Shown here in pieces: positions 8,981 to 18,458 of a DNA stretch of 64,000 nt. Within the stretch, counting starts at the first letter, position 1; every line of letters starts with the position of its first letter. The stretch comes from Flexifilum sp963727545. GTDB taxonomy: Bacteria > Chloroflexota > Anaerolineae > Aggregatilineales > Phototrophicaceae. The stretch lies in the NCBI GenBank assembly GCA_963727545.1, contig CAVSGS010000020.1, positions 62,001-126,000 of the forward strand, in the 5' to 3' direction. The notes beneath the pieces are model-generated. The model was not told the DNA's origin. It did no database searches and was given only the letters and a program-made list of their open reading frames with translations. A program made the position numbers and the translations under genes.

Positions 8981-10179
8981 GCTCCACCTTTAAACTCCGA
9001 CACATAATCGGAATGGCTCAGGCAGAGCATCTGCCTGAGCCGAGCCGGAGGGTAAAAGAGGAGTAGCTGGGCGCGTAGCCAAAAACGAAAATAAGCGTAA
9101 GCCGAGTCGGAACAGGGAAAAGTGAACCCGCTTGCCGGGACGAGCAACGGCACGAAAGGTGGCGGGGCAGGCGAGGACGAGCGTGCCCAAGGTCAGGGTG
9201 TAGGCATAAGCAAGCGCCATGACCAGAAGCAAGGTATGAGCATGGTCCGGGGTCCAAACCCGCGACGTTTGCCATTGCCAGCCATCGGATTTGAGGTCAC
9301 GGAACCCGGCTTCTTGCCAATAACGCAAGCCATAGGTGAAATCAGAGATGTAGCCAGCGTTGGTGACCAGACACCAAGGTTCAGCATAAGCCGCTTGCCA
9401 GACGACCAAGACGGTGGCGGGCAGCCAGCCCGCTTTTTTGAAGACCAGCCCATCACCGCGCCAACTTTCACCGCGACGCACCAGCTGTCTAAGCGGGAGC
9501 GATCTGCCAGCCCGTGTGCGCAAGCAGGTCTGATTTTGAACCCGAAACAGATAATGCCACCCCAAACCTTCGACCCTATGAATTAAGTCAGGAGAAGTGC
9601 CAATCCCTCGGTCAGCTTGCAAGAGGGGTTGACAACCTTCAGGGAGCACCGCTGCGACCCAACCCAATAAGGTTTCAATGAGTTCCACTTGAGGTAAGGG
9701 CATCTGGATGTATGCCCAGAACACCAAGGGGATACAACACGATTGATAGGCTAAACCAACCACCATTACCCGTAAGTGCTTGCCTAACTTGGTCTCATCC
9801 ACCAGCAGCACCGGATGACTGGTTGCCGTTTGGCTCAGTACCCACCGCGCCCAGGCTTGACAACTGACTTGCCAATCCAGTCGTGGATTATCCAGAAAGC
9901 GCTCCAAGCGGCGACGCACGCTTTCTGGTTTGCCGACCATGCCTAATACTTCGGCAACCCGCGTCGCTGAATTGTGGCGTGCCAGCACCATCCCCAGACT
10001 GTAGAGCGCGAGATTCAAACTCTGCCAGAACCCCAAGTGCGGTAGTTTTGCCGCAATCTCTGCTTGCCATTGGTACACTAGAGCTAAACTTATCTTGGCG
10101 TCTTCTCACTGTGGCGGTAAGGAACGCTTTGATGAGTCTATCCCCTCTCTTAAAAATGTCGGAGTTAAAATGCTCCACC
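8981..10179 (-). mobile_element. IS4-family insertion sequence with target duplication GCTCCACC
   Basis: The element itself is about 8989-10171 (1.18 kb). Its ends are imperfect inverted repeats sharing AACTCCGACA (left about 8989-9002, right about 10157-10171). The 8-bp direct repeat GCTCCACC at 8981-8988 and 10172-10179 marks the insertion; one base of uncertainty remains at the left end. It carries one transposase gene. Removing the element and one repeat copy rejoins the sortase reading frame, which shows the target. Confidence 0.88.
8990..10078 (-). CDS. IS4-family DDE transposase
   Basis: The 362-residue protein carries the DDE triad: Asp94 in VLLVDETKLGK, Asp156 in LLQADRGIG and Glu256. 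Residues Y249, R252, E256 and K263 fit the Y-(2)-R-(3)-E-(6)-K signature that defines the IS4 family exactly. The start is GTG 10078 with a weak ribosome site, as usual for transposases. The stop codon 8990-8992 lies inside the left terminal repeat. The frame is complete, so the element may still be active. The C-terminal 60 residues after HFSLFRLGLRLF look less conserved. Confidence 0.93.
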   Translation of the reverse strand: MYQWQAEIAAKLPHLGFWQSLNLALYSLGMVLARHNSATRVAEVLGMVGKPESVRRRLERFLDNPRLDWQVSCQAWARWVLSQTATSHPVLLVDETKLGKHLRVMVVGLAYQSCCIPLVFWAYIQMPLPQVELIETLLGWVAAVLPEGCQPLLQADRGIGTSPDLIHRVEGLGWHYLFRVQNQTCLRTRAGRSLPLRQLVRRGESWRGDGLVFKKAGWLPATVLVVWQAAYAEPWCLVTNAGYISDFTYGLRYWQEAGFRDLKSDGWQWQTSRVWTPDHAHTLLLVMALAYAYTLTLGTLVLACPATFRAVARPGKRVHFSLFRLGLRLFSFLATRPATPLLPSGSAQADALPEPFRLCVGV

Positions 10180-10990
10180 GCAGGTGATCAACGTCAGGTG
10201 CGAAAGTTGCGCCGAGTCCGAAGCTGAATTCGGCGCCGCTTACTGCTGAAGCGCCAAAGACGCGGGCGAGAATGTCGGGGGCAGCGGCTTCTTGGTCGGT
10301 GTAGATCGCTGTCTCGGTGACGATAAAGGGAATTTCGACACCGCTTCGTTGATCTTTGACGATGATCACATCGCCAATTTTCAGGTCACTCAGAAAGGCA
10401 AACACCGCCGGGCGTCCGAGATCGTCATCGAAATGCCCTGCTATAGTCGCTGTGCCGACGTCACCCGGAATGCCACCACCGCGATACCAGAAGACCGTCT
10501 GCCAGATTGGATCGTCCATTGCCATGCCGACGGGCGACGCCATCGCGTTCGCCATCGTCAGCCCCACACCCAGCACCGGAGCGTTGATCTTAAGCGCTGG
10601 TATCTGGACTTCTAGGGGCACGGCAACTGGTCCCGCGTGTTGGTTAAGCAGCGGATTGAAGAGCGGACCCGGGATCAGCGGAACTGCTGGTCTAACCGAA
10701 TTCGGCTGCACAGCGAATGGATTGAGGGTAGTCTGGATGCCCGCAATCGCTGGCATTGCGGTCGGAGTCTCCGGATACGGCGATGGGGTGGGAGCGGATT
10801 GATGCCTGACCGTTGGTACGTTCGTAATGAGAATTCCGGTGTCGAGTGTCAACACTTGGGTGTCGACAGCCGTTGAGGGCATTCTGGTCAGCAATAGCGC
10901 CAACGTGAACACCCCCAGCAGTCCGCCGAAAGCAAGTGCCATGAGTATGACGACAGACGTTTTCCTCAGGCGTGACGGGGAACTCATTGC

Positions 10991-12307
10991 CTAGGGCTTT
11001 ATGATCCAATAGGTCGGCTGGGGAGCGCCACCGCCCGTGTTTGGCAAACCGCCCACTGTCTGCGCCCCCGAAGTGGTCTGAGTTGCGACCTCCGTCGCCA
11101 AAGAGCCGTAGACCGCCGTTGCACCGCCGGGGATTGCCGTTGCGCCAGAGCCGGGGACTGCCGTCGCGCCGGAACCGGAAGTTGTCGCTGTCGCTGCAAT
11201 CGATGTCACAGGCGTCGTATCGCTGGCAGTAGCGGTCGTCGCCCCTGAGGTGATGGTCGCACTGTTGCTGATGTCGGTTGCGCTCGTAGGATCATCTACT
11301 GTTACGGCGAAGATCACGCTGCCGCTTGCGCCGACCGCAAGTGTCCCTAAATCGAAGCTGCAAGGGCTGGCGCTGCAATTCCAGCCCGCCGTGCTCACAC
11401 CCGCATTGAAGGTTGTACCCGCCGGGACCGCGTCAGTCAGCGTCACGTTATCTAAAGAAACGTTGCCCGTGTTCTGATAGCTGAGGGTATAGCTAACGGT
11501 TGCGCCGGGCGCGACCGTTGCCCCGCCATCGTCCTTCGTCAGTGACAGTTCCGGGTTCACCGGCGGCAGCGGAACGCAAGCTGTTGAGCCAATGACGTTG
11601 CTATCCATCGTCACGGCACCTGTTTGCGCAAATGCTCTGCCGGATACGGTCGCCCCCGTCGTCAAAGTGACACTTGCGAGCGCGAGGATATTGCCTGAGA
11701 ACGAAGTGGTGGTGCCTAGCGTCGCGGAACTGCCAACTTGCCACCAAACGTTGCAGTCGACACCGCTATTGATCATAAGGACGGATGATGCGCTTGCAGT
11801 CGTCAGTGTGCTGCCGATTTTGAAGATAAAGACCGCGCCGGAGTTGCCCTCCGCGTCGAGCGTCAAGGCACCGGTTAATTGAGCGGATGTGTCAAAACAG
11901 TAAACGCCCGCTGTGAGCGTCATTCCGCCTAAGTCCTGCCCCGTTAAATCTTGGTCACATGACTGGCTCGCTAGCGTACCATAAGCGGCAGTTTCATCAC
12001 TCTGAGCTTGAAGCGCAACCGCATCGGCGAGGTGGATCGCTCCGGGAGCAGTTACACTACCCGGCGGAAATCCGGTGACCGCGCTTCCCGGCGAGACACC
12101 GAGATCACCATTGACGACGGTGGGTCCGGTGTTAGTCACCGTAGATCCCCCCAAGACAGCAAAACTTGCTGCTGTCCCCAGCGTCGGCGCTGTCTGGGCG
12201 CTGACTTGTTGCGAGATCATCAACGTCATGCCTAGCAATCCGACTAATCCAAGCAAGACGACAATACGGCTTGCCAACCGTCTGCGAATGCGTGGCAGAC
12301 CAACCAT
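10991..12307 (-). CDS. Exported DUF3494 (ice-binding-like) + DUF11 protein with LPNTG motif
   Basis: A signal peptide (RIVVLLGLVGLLGMTLMI, cut near SAQA/T) precedes a DUF3494 ice-binding-like beta-solenoid (about 40-245). Its motifs include ASFAVLGGSTVTNTG, LTAGVYCF and SVTLTTGATVSGRAFAQTG. A DUF11/CARDB-like domain follows (about 250-370, ELSLTKDDGGATVAPG). After a Gly/Ala/Thr-rich stalk the protein ends GGLPNTGGGAPQPTYWIIKP, so LPNTG lies only 13 residues from the end with no hydrophobic anchor or basic tail. The sortase gene follows after 3 nt. Start ATG 12307 has GAGGTGA upstream. DUF3494 proteins often act as adhesins or surface proteins, so ice binding cannot be assumed. Confidence 0.85.
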   Translation of the reverse strand: MVGLPRIRRRLASRIVVLLGLVGLLGMTLMISQQVSAQTAPTLGTAASFAVLGGSTVTNTGPTVVNGDLGVSPGSAVTGFPPGSVTAPGAIHLADAVALQAQSDETAAYGTLASQSCDQDLTGQDLGGMTLTAGVYCFDTSAQLTGALTLDAEGNSGAVFIFKIGSTLTTASASSVLMINSGVDCNVWWQVGSSATLGTTTSFSGNILALASVTLTTGATVSGRAFAQTGAVTMDSNVIGSTACVPLPPVNPELSLTKDDGGATVAPGATVSYTLSYQNTGNVSLDNVTLTDAVPAGTTFNAGVSTAGWNCSASPCSFDLGTLAVGASGSVIFAVTVDDPTSATDISNSATITSGATTATASDTTPVTSIAATATTSGSGATAVPGSGATAIPGGATAVYGSLATEVATQTTSGAQTVGGLPNTGGGAPQPTYWIIKP

Positions 12308-12510
12308 GGGTCACCTCTAATTTCTAGTTATGTAGTACGAATCGGGGTCAGAGTATAAATACAGCATTGAGTTTAAGTTTAGACTATCATAATTTTGGTC
12401 AAAGCACAATTACACTGTCGACATATTTCAGTAAGTGTTTTCATTTTAGGTTCGAAAAGCAGGCTATAAGATTACGCAGCTTATCGGACAGTTTGGACAC
12501 ACTGCTCGAA

Positions 12511-12539
12511 CAAAAACAGCCCCGGCAATTGCCGAGGCT
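12511..12539 (-). terminator. Rho-independent terminator of rnj
   Basis: On the minus strand AGCCTCGGCAATTGCCGGGGCT folds into an almost perfect stem around AATT and is followed by GTTTTTG, 30 bp beyond the RNase J stop. Confidence 0.85.
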
Positions 12540-12568
12540 GGTTCTATTGTGACCGGGTGAAGTCGTGC

Positions 12569-14275
12569 TTACTGTTCGTTGACGACGCTGAAGACCATCG
12601 GGCGACGCTTGGTCTCGTTGTAGAGCATCTTGCTCAGCGACTCTTGCAGGCGATCACGCCGCTTGCCGTTCTTACTCTGGCGCATGTTCACCATCACGTC
12701 GTTGACCGTCTGCTTGACGTTGTCGATCAACTGGTCGGCGTCGCGCAGATAGATGAACCCGCGCGAGATGATCTCCGGATCGCCGATCATTTTGCCGGAC
12801 TCGGCATCGACGTTGACGACGACCATCATGAAGCCGTCGCGGGCGAGGATTTCGCGGTCACGGATGACCGCGCGCCCCACGTCACCGACGCCACTGCCGT
12901 CGACGAAGACGTAGCCACCGGGCACCCGCTCGCCCTTACGCATCCCGCCCTTGTCGATCTCGATCACCATGCCGTTCTCGACGACTTGGATATTTTGTTC
13001 CGGGATGCCCGCTTGCAGCGCTAGCTTGGCGTGCGCCCGCAGCATCCGCAGTTCGCCGTGAACCGGGATGAAGTATTTCGGCATGGTCAGGCTCATCAGG
13101 AGCTTCATTTCTTCCTGACAGGCGTGCCCGGAAACGTGCACCGGCGCCAGCGGATCGTAGATCACGTCCGCGCCGCGCTGGAACAGCTTGTTGATCGTCC
13201 GGCTGACTGTTTCTTCGTTACCGGGGATGGTGTGCGCCGAGACGACAATCGTATCGCCTTCCATCACGTCGAGGCTGCGATGCTGCCCGGTCGCCAAGCG
13301 ACCGAGCACCGCCGACGGCTCACCTTGCGAACCGGTCGCCATGATCACCATCTGGTGCGGCGGAATGCTGTTGATCCGGTTGAGATCGACCAGCAAATCG
13401 TCGTCAATGTTGAGTATGCCGATCCGCCGCGCGGTCTTGACGTTCTCGGTCATGCTGTGACCGGCGATCGCCAGTTTACGCCCGTATTTCTTGGCGAGGT
13501 CAGCGACCTGCTGAATGCGCGAGATGTGCGAGGCGAAGGTCGCGACGATGATGCGCGCTTTCGCTTTCTGGAAGATGGTGTCGAACGCCGCGTTGACGAC
13601 GATCTCCGATTTCGTCCAGCCGGCGCGCTCGGCGTTGGTGCTGTCGCCCATCAGCAAGACGACGCCGCGCCGCGAGAACTCCGCGATTTTGGCGTAGTCG
13701 GTCTTTTTGCCGTCAATCGGCGTGTTGTCGAGCTTGTAGTCGCCGCTGTGGACGACAATCCCGTAGGGCGTGTTGATACCGTAGCCGACGCAGTCCGGGA
13801 TACTGTGGGTAACGTGATAGCTCTCGACCTTGAACGGTCCGACTTGCAGATCGTCACCCGGTTTGAAGACGTTGAGGGTGGTTTCGTTGAGCAAGCGCGC
13901 GTCGCGCAGCTTGACTTCGAGCAGCGCCGCCGTCAGCGGCGTCGCGTAGAGCGGAATATTCCGCAGCTTATCGACGACGAAGCCGACCGCGCCGGTATGA
14001 TCTTCGTGACCATGCGTATACAAAATACCGTGCACGGTCAGTTCTTTGCGTTCGATGCGGTCGATCAAGTACTGGAAGTCGGGGATAATCAGGTCGATCC
14101 CCAACATGTCATTCGCCGGAAACATCACGCCGGTATCGATGATCAGAGCGTCCTTGCCCAACTCGACCACCGTCATATTCTTGCCGACTTCGCCACAGCC
14201 CCCGAGGGGCACGATTCTTAGTTTTGGCTTCGATTTTGCCATAGCACCAATTGAGCGGCGGGCGACTTTGCCCAC
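12569..14275 (-). CDS. rnj: Ribonuclease J
   Basis: The 568-residue protein has the metallo-beta-lactamase/beta-CASP architecture of RNase J. PLGGCGEVGKNMTVVE lies at the N-terminus, and the zinc motif HGHEDHTG is at about 88-95. Further motifs are SVHTIPGNE-like VSAHTIPGNEETVSR and FIPVHGELRML, with a C-terminal domain ending at NEQ. It is a 5'-3' exo- and endoribonuclease of mRNA turnover and rRNA maturation. GTG 14275 is chosen because AAAGGA lies upstream; ATG 14242 (MAKSKPKLR) has none. A TATACT box sits upstream on the minus strand at 14416-14421. It is probably monocistronic, with its own terminator. Confidence 0.96.
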   Translation of the reverse strand: MGKVARRSIGAMAKSKPKLRIVPLGGCGEVGKNMTVVELGKDALIIDTGVMFPANDMLGIDLIIPDFQYLIDRIERKELTVHGILYTHGHEDHTGAVGFVVDKLRNIPLYATPLTAALLEVKLRDARLLNETTLNVFKPGDDLQVGPFKVESYHVTHSIPDCVGYGINTPYGIVVHSGDYKLDNTPIDGKKTDYAKIAEFSRRGVVLLMGDSTNAERAGWTKSEIVVNAAFDTIFQKAKARIIVATFASHISRIQQVADLAKKYGRKLAIAGHSMTENVKTARRIGILNIDDDLLVDLNRINSIPPHQMVIMATGSQGEPSAVLGRLATGQHRSLDVMEGDTIVVSAHTIPGNEETVSRTINKLFQRGADVIYDPLAPVHVSGHACQEEMKLLMSLTMPKYFIPVHGELRMLRAHAKLALQAGIPEQNIQVVENGMVIEIDKGGMRKGERVPGGYVFVDGSGVGDVGRAVIRDREILARDGFMMVVVNVDAESGKMIGDPEIISRGFIYLRDADQLIDNVKQTVNDVMVNMRQSKNGKRRDRLQESLSKMLYNETKRRPMVFSVVNEQ

Positions 14276-14455
14276 CGCTTATCCTTTCTCGTTATACAAT
14301 TCAATGAAGAGTTCTACAATGAAAAATATTAAGCTGGCGTCTTTTTTTGTTCGTGACTACGCCTTCACCCCAGAACTCGGCGTAAAAGCCTCATCACCTG
14401 TCTGTAGTTATGATCAGTATACCACACATTTGTTAAATCGTTGTTTAACGGGTGG

Positions 14456-16466
14456 CTAAGGCGACTCCGCCGCTCGCTTCAGCCAAATCTGGAACTCGCC
14501 GACCGGCGTCGAGACCACTCGCGCCAGTCGATACGCTCGCGCCAACGCCGCGTCAGGAATCTGCAGGTGCATGTTGGGTACGTCCACGCTCATCACGCTG
14601 AAGGGCGGCGCAAACGCGGTCTGATCGCGCATGGTGACGATCCAATCAGGCGCGAGCGCAGCAGTCGCTTGCCAGCGACTCACGCCCGCATCCGCCGCCA
14701 GAAATTCGACGAACGGAAAGCCGCTGTAGCTCGGGTCGCGCAGCGCGAGATACAGAAACGCCTCGCCCATCCCCTGCCCGCTCGACGGCACCGCTGCCGC
14801 GACCTGCTCAGCGGCGGTGAGCGCTTGACCGTTCCAGTTCACCGCGACCATCCGCCCGATCAGAGACCGCGTTGAGGACGAACAGCCCCCACACTGCGAC
14901 CAGCAGCGGCGCGCGCCAGCCGATCCGCAGGTGACGCAGCGCCGCCGCCGTCAGGATCACCATGCCAGTGATCCACAGCAGCGGATAATACGGATTCGGA
15001 TCGGCGGCGGTCAGCGCATAGAGCGCGATCAAGCCGCCGACGAACACGGCTAATCCACGCTGGTAGCGCAGCCCTGCCAGCGCCCCGGCGATCAGCAGCC
15101 CCAATTCGAGCGGATTCGCCGCCGCGTATTGAGCGTGGCGCTGAATGAAGGCTGCCAGCGGCGTCCAGCCCTCCGCGCCGTAGCTGACCGCCTCGGCGTG
15201 GATCGCCTGAGCAAAACGCGCCGGATCGGGCAGGACATGGACGGCAGCGTAATAAACGGTTCCCGCCATGCCGCCGATCACGAACGGGATCAGCAAGCTG
15301 CGGTCACGCCGCCACTCGACCAGCCACCACAGCCCCAGCGCGAGACAAGCGTAAGCCCCCAGCGGATGCACGTCGGCGCTAAGCGCGACAACCAGCCCCG
15401 ACAGCAGCGCTAGTCCGCGCGATCGCCGCTGACGCGCCGCCAGCGTCAAGCCGACCGCCCCCCAGACCGCGACCGCTAGCCACGCTTCCTGCCGCGCGAC
15501 GTGGGTCGCTGCCAGCCAGAGCAGATTCGTCGCCAACAAAGCCGCCGCCAGCCACGCGGTTAGGGAGTCTGCCAGCCCGCGCGTCACGGCGAACACCACC
15601 GCGATCAGCGCCAGTCCGCCAACCGTCGAAAAAATCCGCAGCGCCAGTGGCTCAGATGGGAAAATAGTTTGCCACAGCCGCGCCGCATAGACGTAGAGAT
15701 TGCCGGTGACGGTCGGCGGATCGGCGGGCGCCATGCTTACCGCGATCGCGCCGGTGCGCCCATAGGTATCGACATAGTCAACGATGGTCGCCTCGTCGGT
15801 CGCGGACCAGTTGGGGAATGCCGCGATCGACCACAAGCTGATGCCGACGCCAAGCACGACCAACCCGATCAGCAGCGGACGACGAAGCACGTCGGTCACG
15901 ATCGCTAACCGTCCACCGATCACCGCCGCGCTGATCAGCGGCAGCCCGCCCAGCGTCCAGACCACCAGCACGAAATCGACCAGCGTAAAGTGCGACGGCA
16001 GCGCGATCAAGGCGGCGGTCAGCGCCAGCCCGCTTCCACCGATCAGCAGCCAGTAGATCGCGCGGCGGGATACCGGCAGTCGCAGCCGCCCCGACGCCGC
16101 GAACAGCAGCACCAGCGCGGCGATCTCGTGCGCCAGCCAGCCGCCGCGATAGTGGGCGAACGTCGCCGCCGAAACGATCAGCAGCACCGCGATCAACCCG
16201 GTCACGAGCAGGTCGATCAGCAGCAGCGCCCGCCAGCGTCCCGCGCGAAATGCGGCAAACCCAAACAGCAGCGCGTAGATCGCCAGCGCCAGCAGTTTGA
16301 GCGCTAGATTATCGGTTTGGAGCAGGAAAAACAGCAGCGCCGTCGCTGACGCCGCCCCCAACGCGCGCCTCATCTTAGGCGGATTCGGCTGCGCGATCCG
16401 CCCGCCGCGCCGCCCAAGCGATTGCTTGCGACCAGCCAACCGCGCACCAGCACCGTGATCAACCAC
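14456..16466 (-). pseudogene. GT39/ArnT-like integral membrane glycosyltransferase, one frameshift
   Basis: The first frame (to 14808) is very hydrophobic with a dozen or so predicted helices. It contains NWSATDEATIVDYVDTYGRTG, reminiscent of the luminal loop of PMT/ArnT-type enzymes that use lipid-linked sugars. The frame is lost after FVLNAVS at about 14857-14862 and resumes one base over as IGRMVAVNWNGQALTAAEQ, a hydrophilic C-terminal domain ending at 14456. Joined, it gives about 670 residues, normal for such proteins. The start is uncertain: GTG 16466 or ATG 16373 (MRRALGAAS). The donor and acceptor cannot be told from sequence. Confidence 0.7.
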
Positions 16467-16506
16467 TGAATCAGGCGACCAGTGACGCGGCAGGATCGAG
16501 CGAACA

Positions 16507-18306
16507 TCAAAGGTTCAGGTAGCGATTACACATGGCATCGTGTACTTGGTTGGTCACGCTCAACACGGCGTCGGGATGATGCTCACCGAGCACGCCGCCC
16601 GCTTCGAGATAAGCATCGCGCAGGATGCGCCCCCAGTTGCCGGTGCTGCGCAGCTTCACGTCGTTGATGTACTGGGTGATCGTCTTGGCTTCGTGACCGC
16701 TCGGCGGTTCGAGCATCCGCTCCAAGCTGGAATACACCTCGTCGATGTCGCGCGGCGCGATCTCGTCGACTTCTTCCAGCGCGAGGTGCATGAACCGGCG
16801 CTTCATCCGGTAGAACTCGCCCAGCGTGACTTCGCGTCCGCTGTGCAGGGTCATCGTCAGGTCGCTGCCGAGCAGGTCGGAGCGGTCCTGTAGCTGCTGG
16901 AAGACGCCGAGGTCGAGCGGTCCGAGCATATCCCACATCAGCTTATCATTCATCATCGGTTCGAGATCGCAGCCGTACTTGCGGAAGTAGGCTTCAATCA
17001 CGACGTGGCTGAACTCGAAATCGACCAGCACCGCCGCCATCCGCGAGGCGCTGATGTTGGTCGGCATCCCGGTGCTCTCGACCGTGCAAACGCGCTTGGT
17101 CGTGCTCAAGTCGGGGCGAATCCGCCCGATCGGGTTGTGCATCAGCGAGATCGGCTCGCCGTCGTAGCGGTCGTACATCATGGCGCGCCCGGTCGCGTTG
17201 GCGCGCTCCAGCTTGAGCAGCGTCGCGTAATGGTCGAGTCCGTCGGGCGAGAAATGCGGGCTGAGCGGCAGATCGAGATAGCGCCCGGTTACGGTGACGG
17301 AGCGCAGATACTCGCGCGTGCAGAGTAGTTCCGGGTCGCCGGTGCCGTTGACGAACGGGCAGCCCTTCAGCACCGCCGAGTTCGCCACCGCCGTCGCGCT
17401 CTTGAGCATGGTATAGAAGGTCAGCAAGCCAAGCGCCTCGGATCGTCCGGCGAGGTCGATGTGGATGTGGCAGCCTTGATTGCGGAACATATTGACGTAG
17501 TGGCTGTTCGGGTCGCTGACGTGATAGCGCGCTTGCGCCGCGTGCAGCCGTTCAGCGTACTCCGGGAACATGCCGTTGACTTCCAGCATCAGGTCGACCG
17601 CGGTCTGCACCTTGGGGTGATCGGTCATCCTGAAATCCGACTCGGTTGGATAACAGGAGAAGATCAGCGTCCGCAAGTTGGTATCACGGCTGGTCAGCGC
17701 CAGCGCGGTCATCATGCCGTTGAGCGCGGCGCGGGTTTTGTTGTAGCCGACGCTCGGCGCAATGTGCGCTTCGATCTGGTACTGGCACGCCTCGCGGTCG
17801 AGCTTAGGATAAACGCCGATCCGCGCCGCGTGGTTGTAGTAGGTGTGAATGAAATTCTGCATCTCGTCTTCGTTGGGCGAATGCCCATCGGGATGCACCA
17901 GCCCCATTTCGATCTCGGCACCCAGCACGCGCAGCCGCGTGAACGAGTCTTCCGTCTTGGTGATGTTGGTGTGGTTGACACTGGGATTGAGGTTATAAGG
18001 AACGATGCTTTCGAGGATGGTATGCCCGCTGTGATAGCGCTCGCTGACGACGCTGCCCAGCACGATCGGCGTACCGTTGATCACACTGACGAGGACGTTG
18101 CCACCATTCGGATCGGTCGGGTCGTAGGTCGTCGTCACGGGTGAACCAACCGCCTCGGACAAGACGTCCAGCGGCAGACTGTGATTGTTCGGATCAGCGG
18201 CGAGCGTCGCCAGCGCGCGACCGAAGTGTCGCCGCTGCTGCTCGATTTCTTGCCAAGGTACGTTGTCGCTGAAGGCGGTCAAAGCCGCGTTAGACGGGAG
18301 CACCAT
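16507..18306 (-). CDS. Glutamate-cysteine-ligase-like (glutamine synthetase fold) protein
   Basis: The 599-residue protein has RVLGAEIEMGLVHPDG, resembling the first acidic strand motif of the GCS2/YbdK carboxylate-amine ligases. QGCHIHIDLAG resembles their metal and ATP site. ACQYQIEAHIAPSVG, GCPFVNGTGDPEL and NPIGRIRPDL add further conserved-looking blocks. This points to an ATP-dependent ligase joining a carboxylate to an amine, but the substrate is not evident and the length exceeds ordinary GCS2 enzymes by about 200 residues. ATG 18306 follows GTG 18309 directly. The GT39-like gene lies 40 bp downstream on the same strand. I am fairly sure of a conserved protein, less sure of the family. 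Confidence 0.55.
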   Translation of the reverse strand: MVLPSNAALTAFSDNVPWQEIEQQRRHFGRALATLAADPNNHSLPLDVLSEAVGSPVTTTYDPTDPNGGNVLVSVINGTPIVLGSVVSERYHSGHTILESIVPYNLNPSVNHTNITKTEDSFTRLRVLGAEIEMGLVHPDGHSPNEDEMQNFIHTYYNHAARIGVYPKLDREACQYQIEAHIAPSVGYNKTRAALNGMMTALALTSRDTNLRTLIFSCYPTESDFRMTDHPKVQTAVDLMLEVNGMFPEYAERLHAAQARYHVSDPNSHYVNMFRNQGCHIHIDLAGRSEALGLLTFYTMLKSATAVANSAVLKGCPFVNGTGDPELLCTREYLRSVTVTGRYLDLPLSPHFSPDGLDHYATLLKLERANATGRAMMYDRYDGEPISLMHNPIGRIRPDLSTTKRVCTVESTGMPTNISASRMAAVLVDFEFSHVVIEAYFRKYGCDLEPMMNDKLMWDMLGPLDLGVFQQLQDRSDLLGSDLTMTLHSGREVTLGEFYRMKRRFMHLALEEVDEIAPRDIDEVYSSLERMLEPPSGHEAKTITQYINDVKLRSTGNWGRILRDAYLEAGGVLGEHHPDAVLSVTNQVHDAMCNRYLNL

Positions 18307-18458
18307 CACCCACTCTTTCGCTGGAGTTATCGGAGACAGTCATTAATTGTCGCTCATGGCGGCGCATACGACAAGCCGAAAGTGGAAAAGAATCGCAATT
18401 GCGTCTATCATTGAAATCTCTTTCCCCGATGATTTCGCTCTTGTGGAGGGCGCGCTGC

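Larger units (their letters stand above)
8950..10987 (-). pseudogene. Sortase gene (class E/F-like), frameshifted and split by an IS4-family element
   Basis: The N-terminus has a signal-anchor helix, a Pro/Thr-rich stalk and the sortase barrel from VPLEVQIPALKINAPV. The catalytic His is in ATIAGHFDDD. The visible frame then departs, but one frame over the sequence reads QLSHLTLITCGGA, the sortase Cys motif (Cys codon 10180-10182), so a one-base shift lies near 10205-10225. Directly after CGGA the IS is inserted. Beyond it, across an 8-bp target repeat, the Cys frame continues as GVRERSIAA to TAG 8950-8952, supplying the expected Arg. The gene starts 3 nt after its likely substrate gene. A sortase covalently anchors or joins LPxTG proteins at the cell surface. 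Confidence 0.85.

Noticed and set aside
10991..12307. Antifreeze function for the DUF3494 protein
   Set aside because: The fold suggests ice-binding homology only; many DUF3494 proteins are not shown to bind ice, and the sortase context points to a surface protein.
13031..14221. 396-residue open frame antisense to RNase J
   Set aside because: It mirrors the GC-rich codon pattern of rnj, is rich in Arg/Asp/His/Val repeats typical of antisense frames, has no ribosome site and no recognisable domain.
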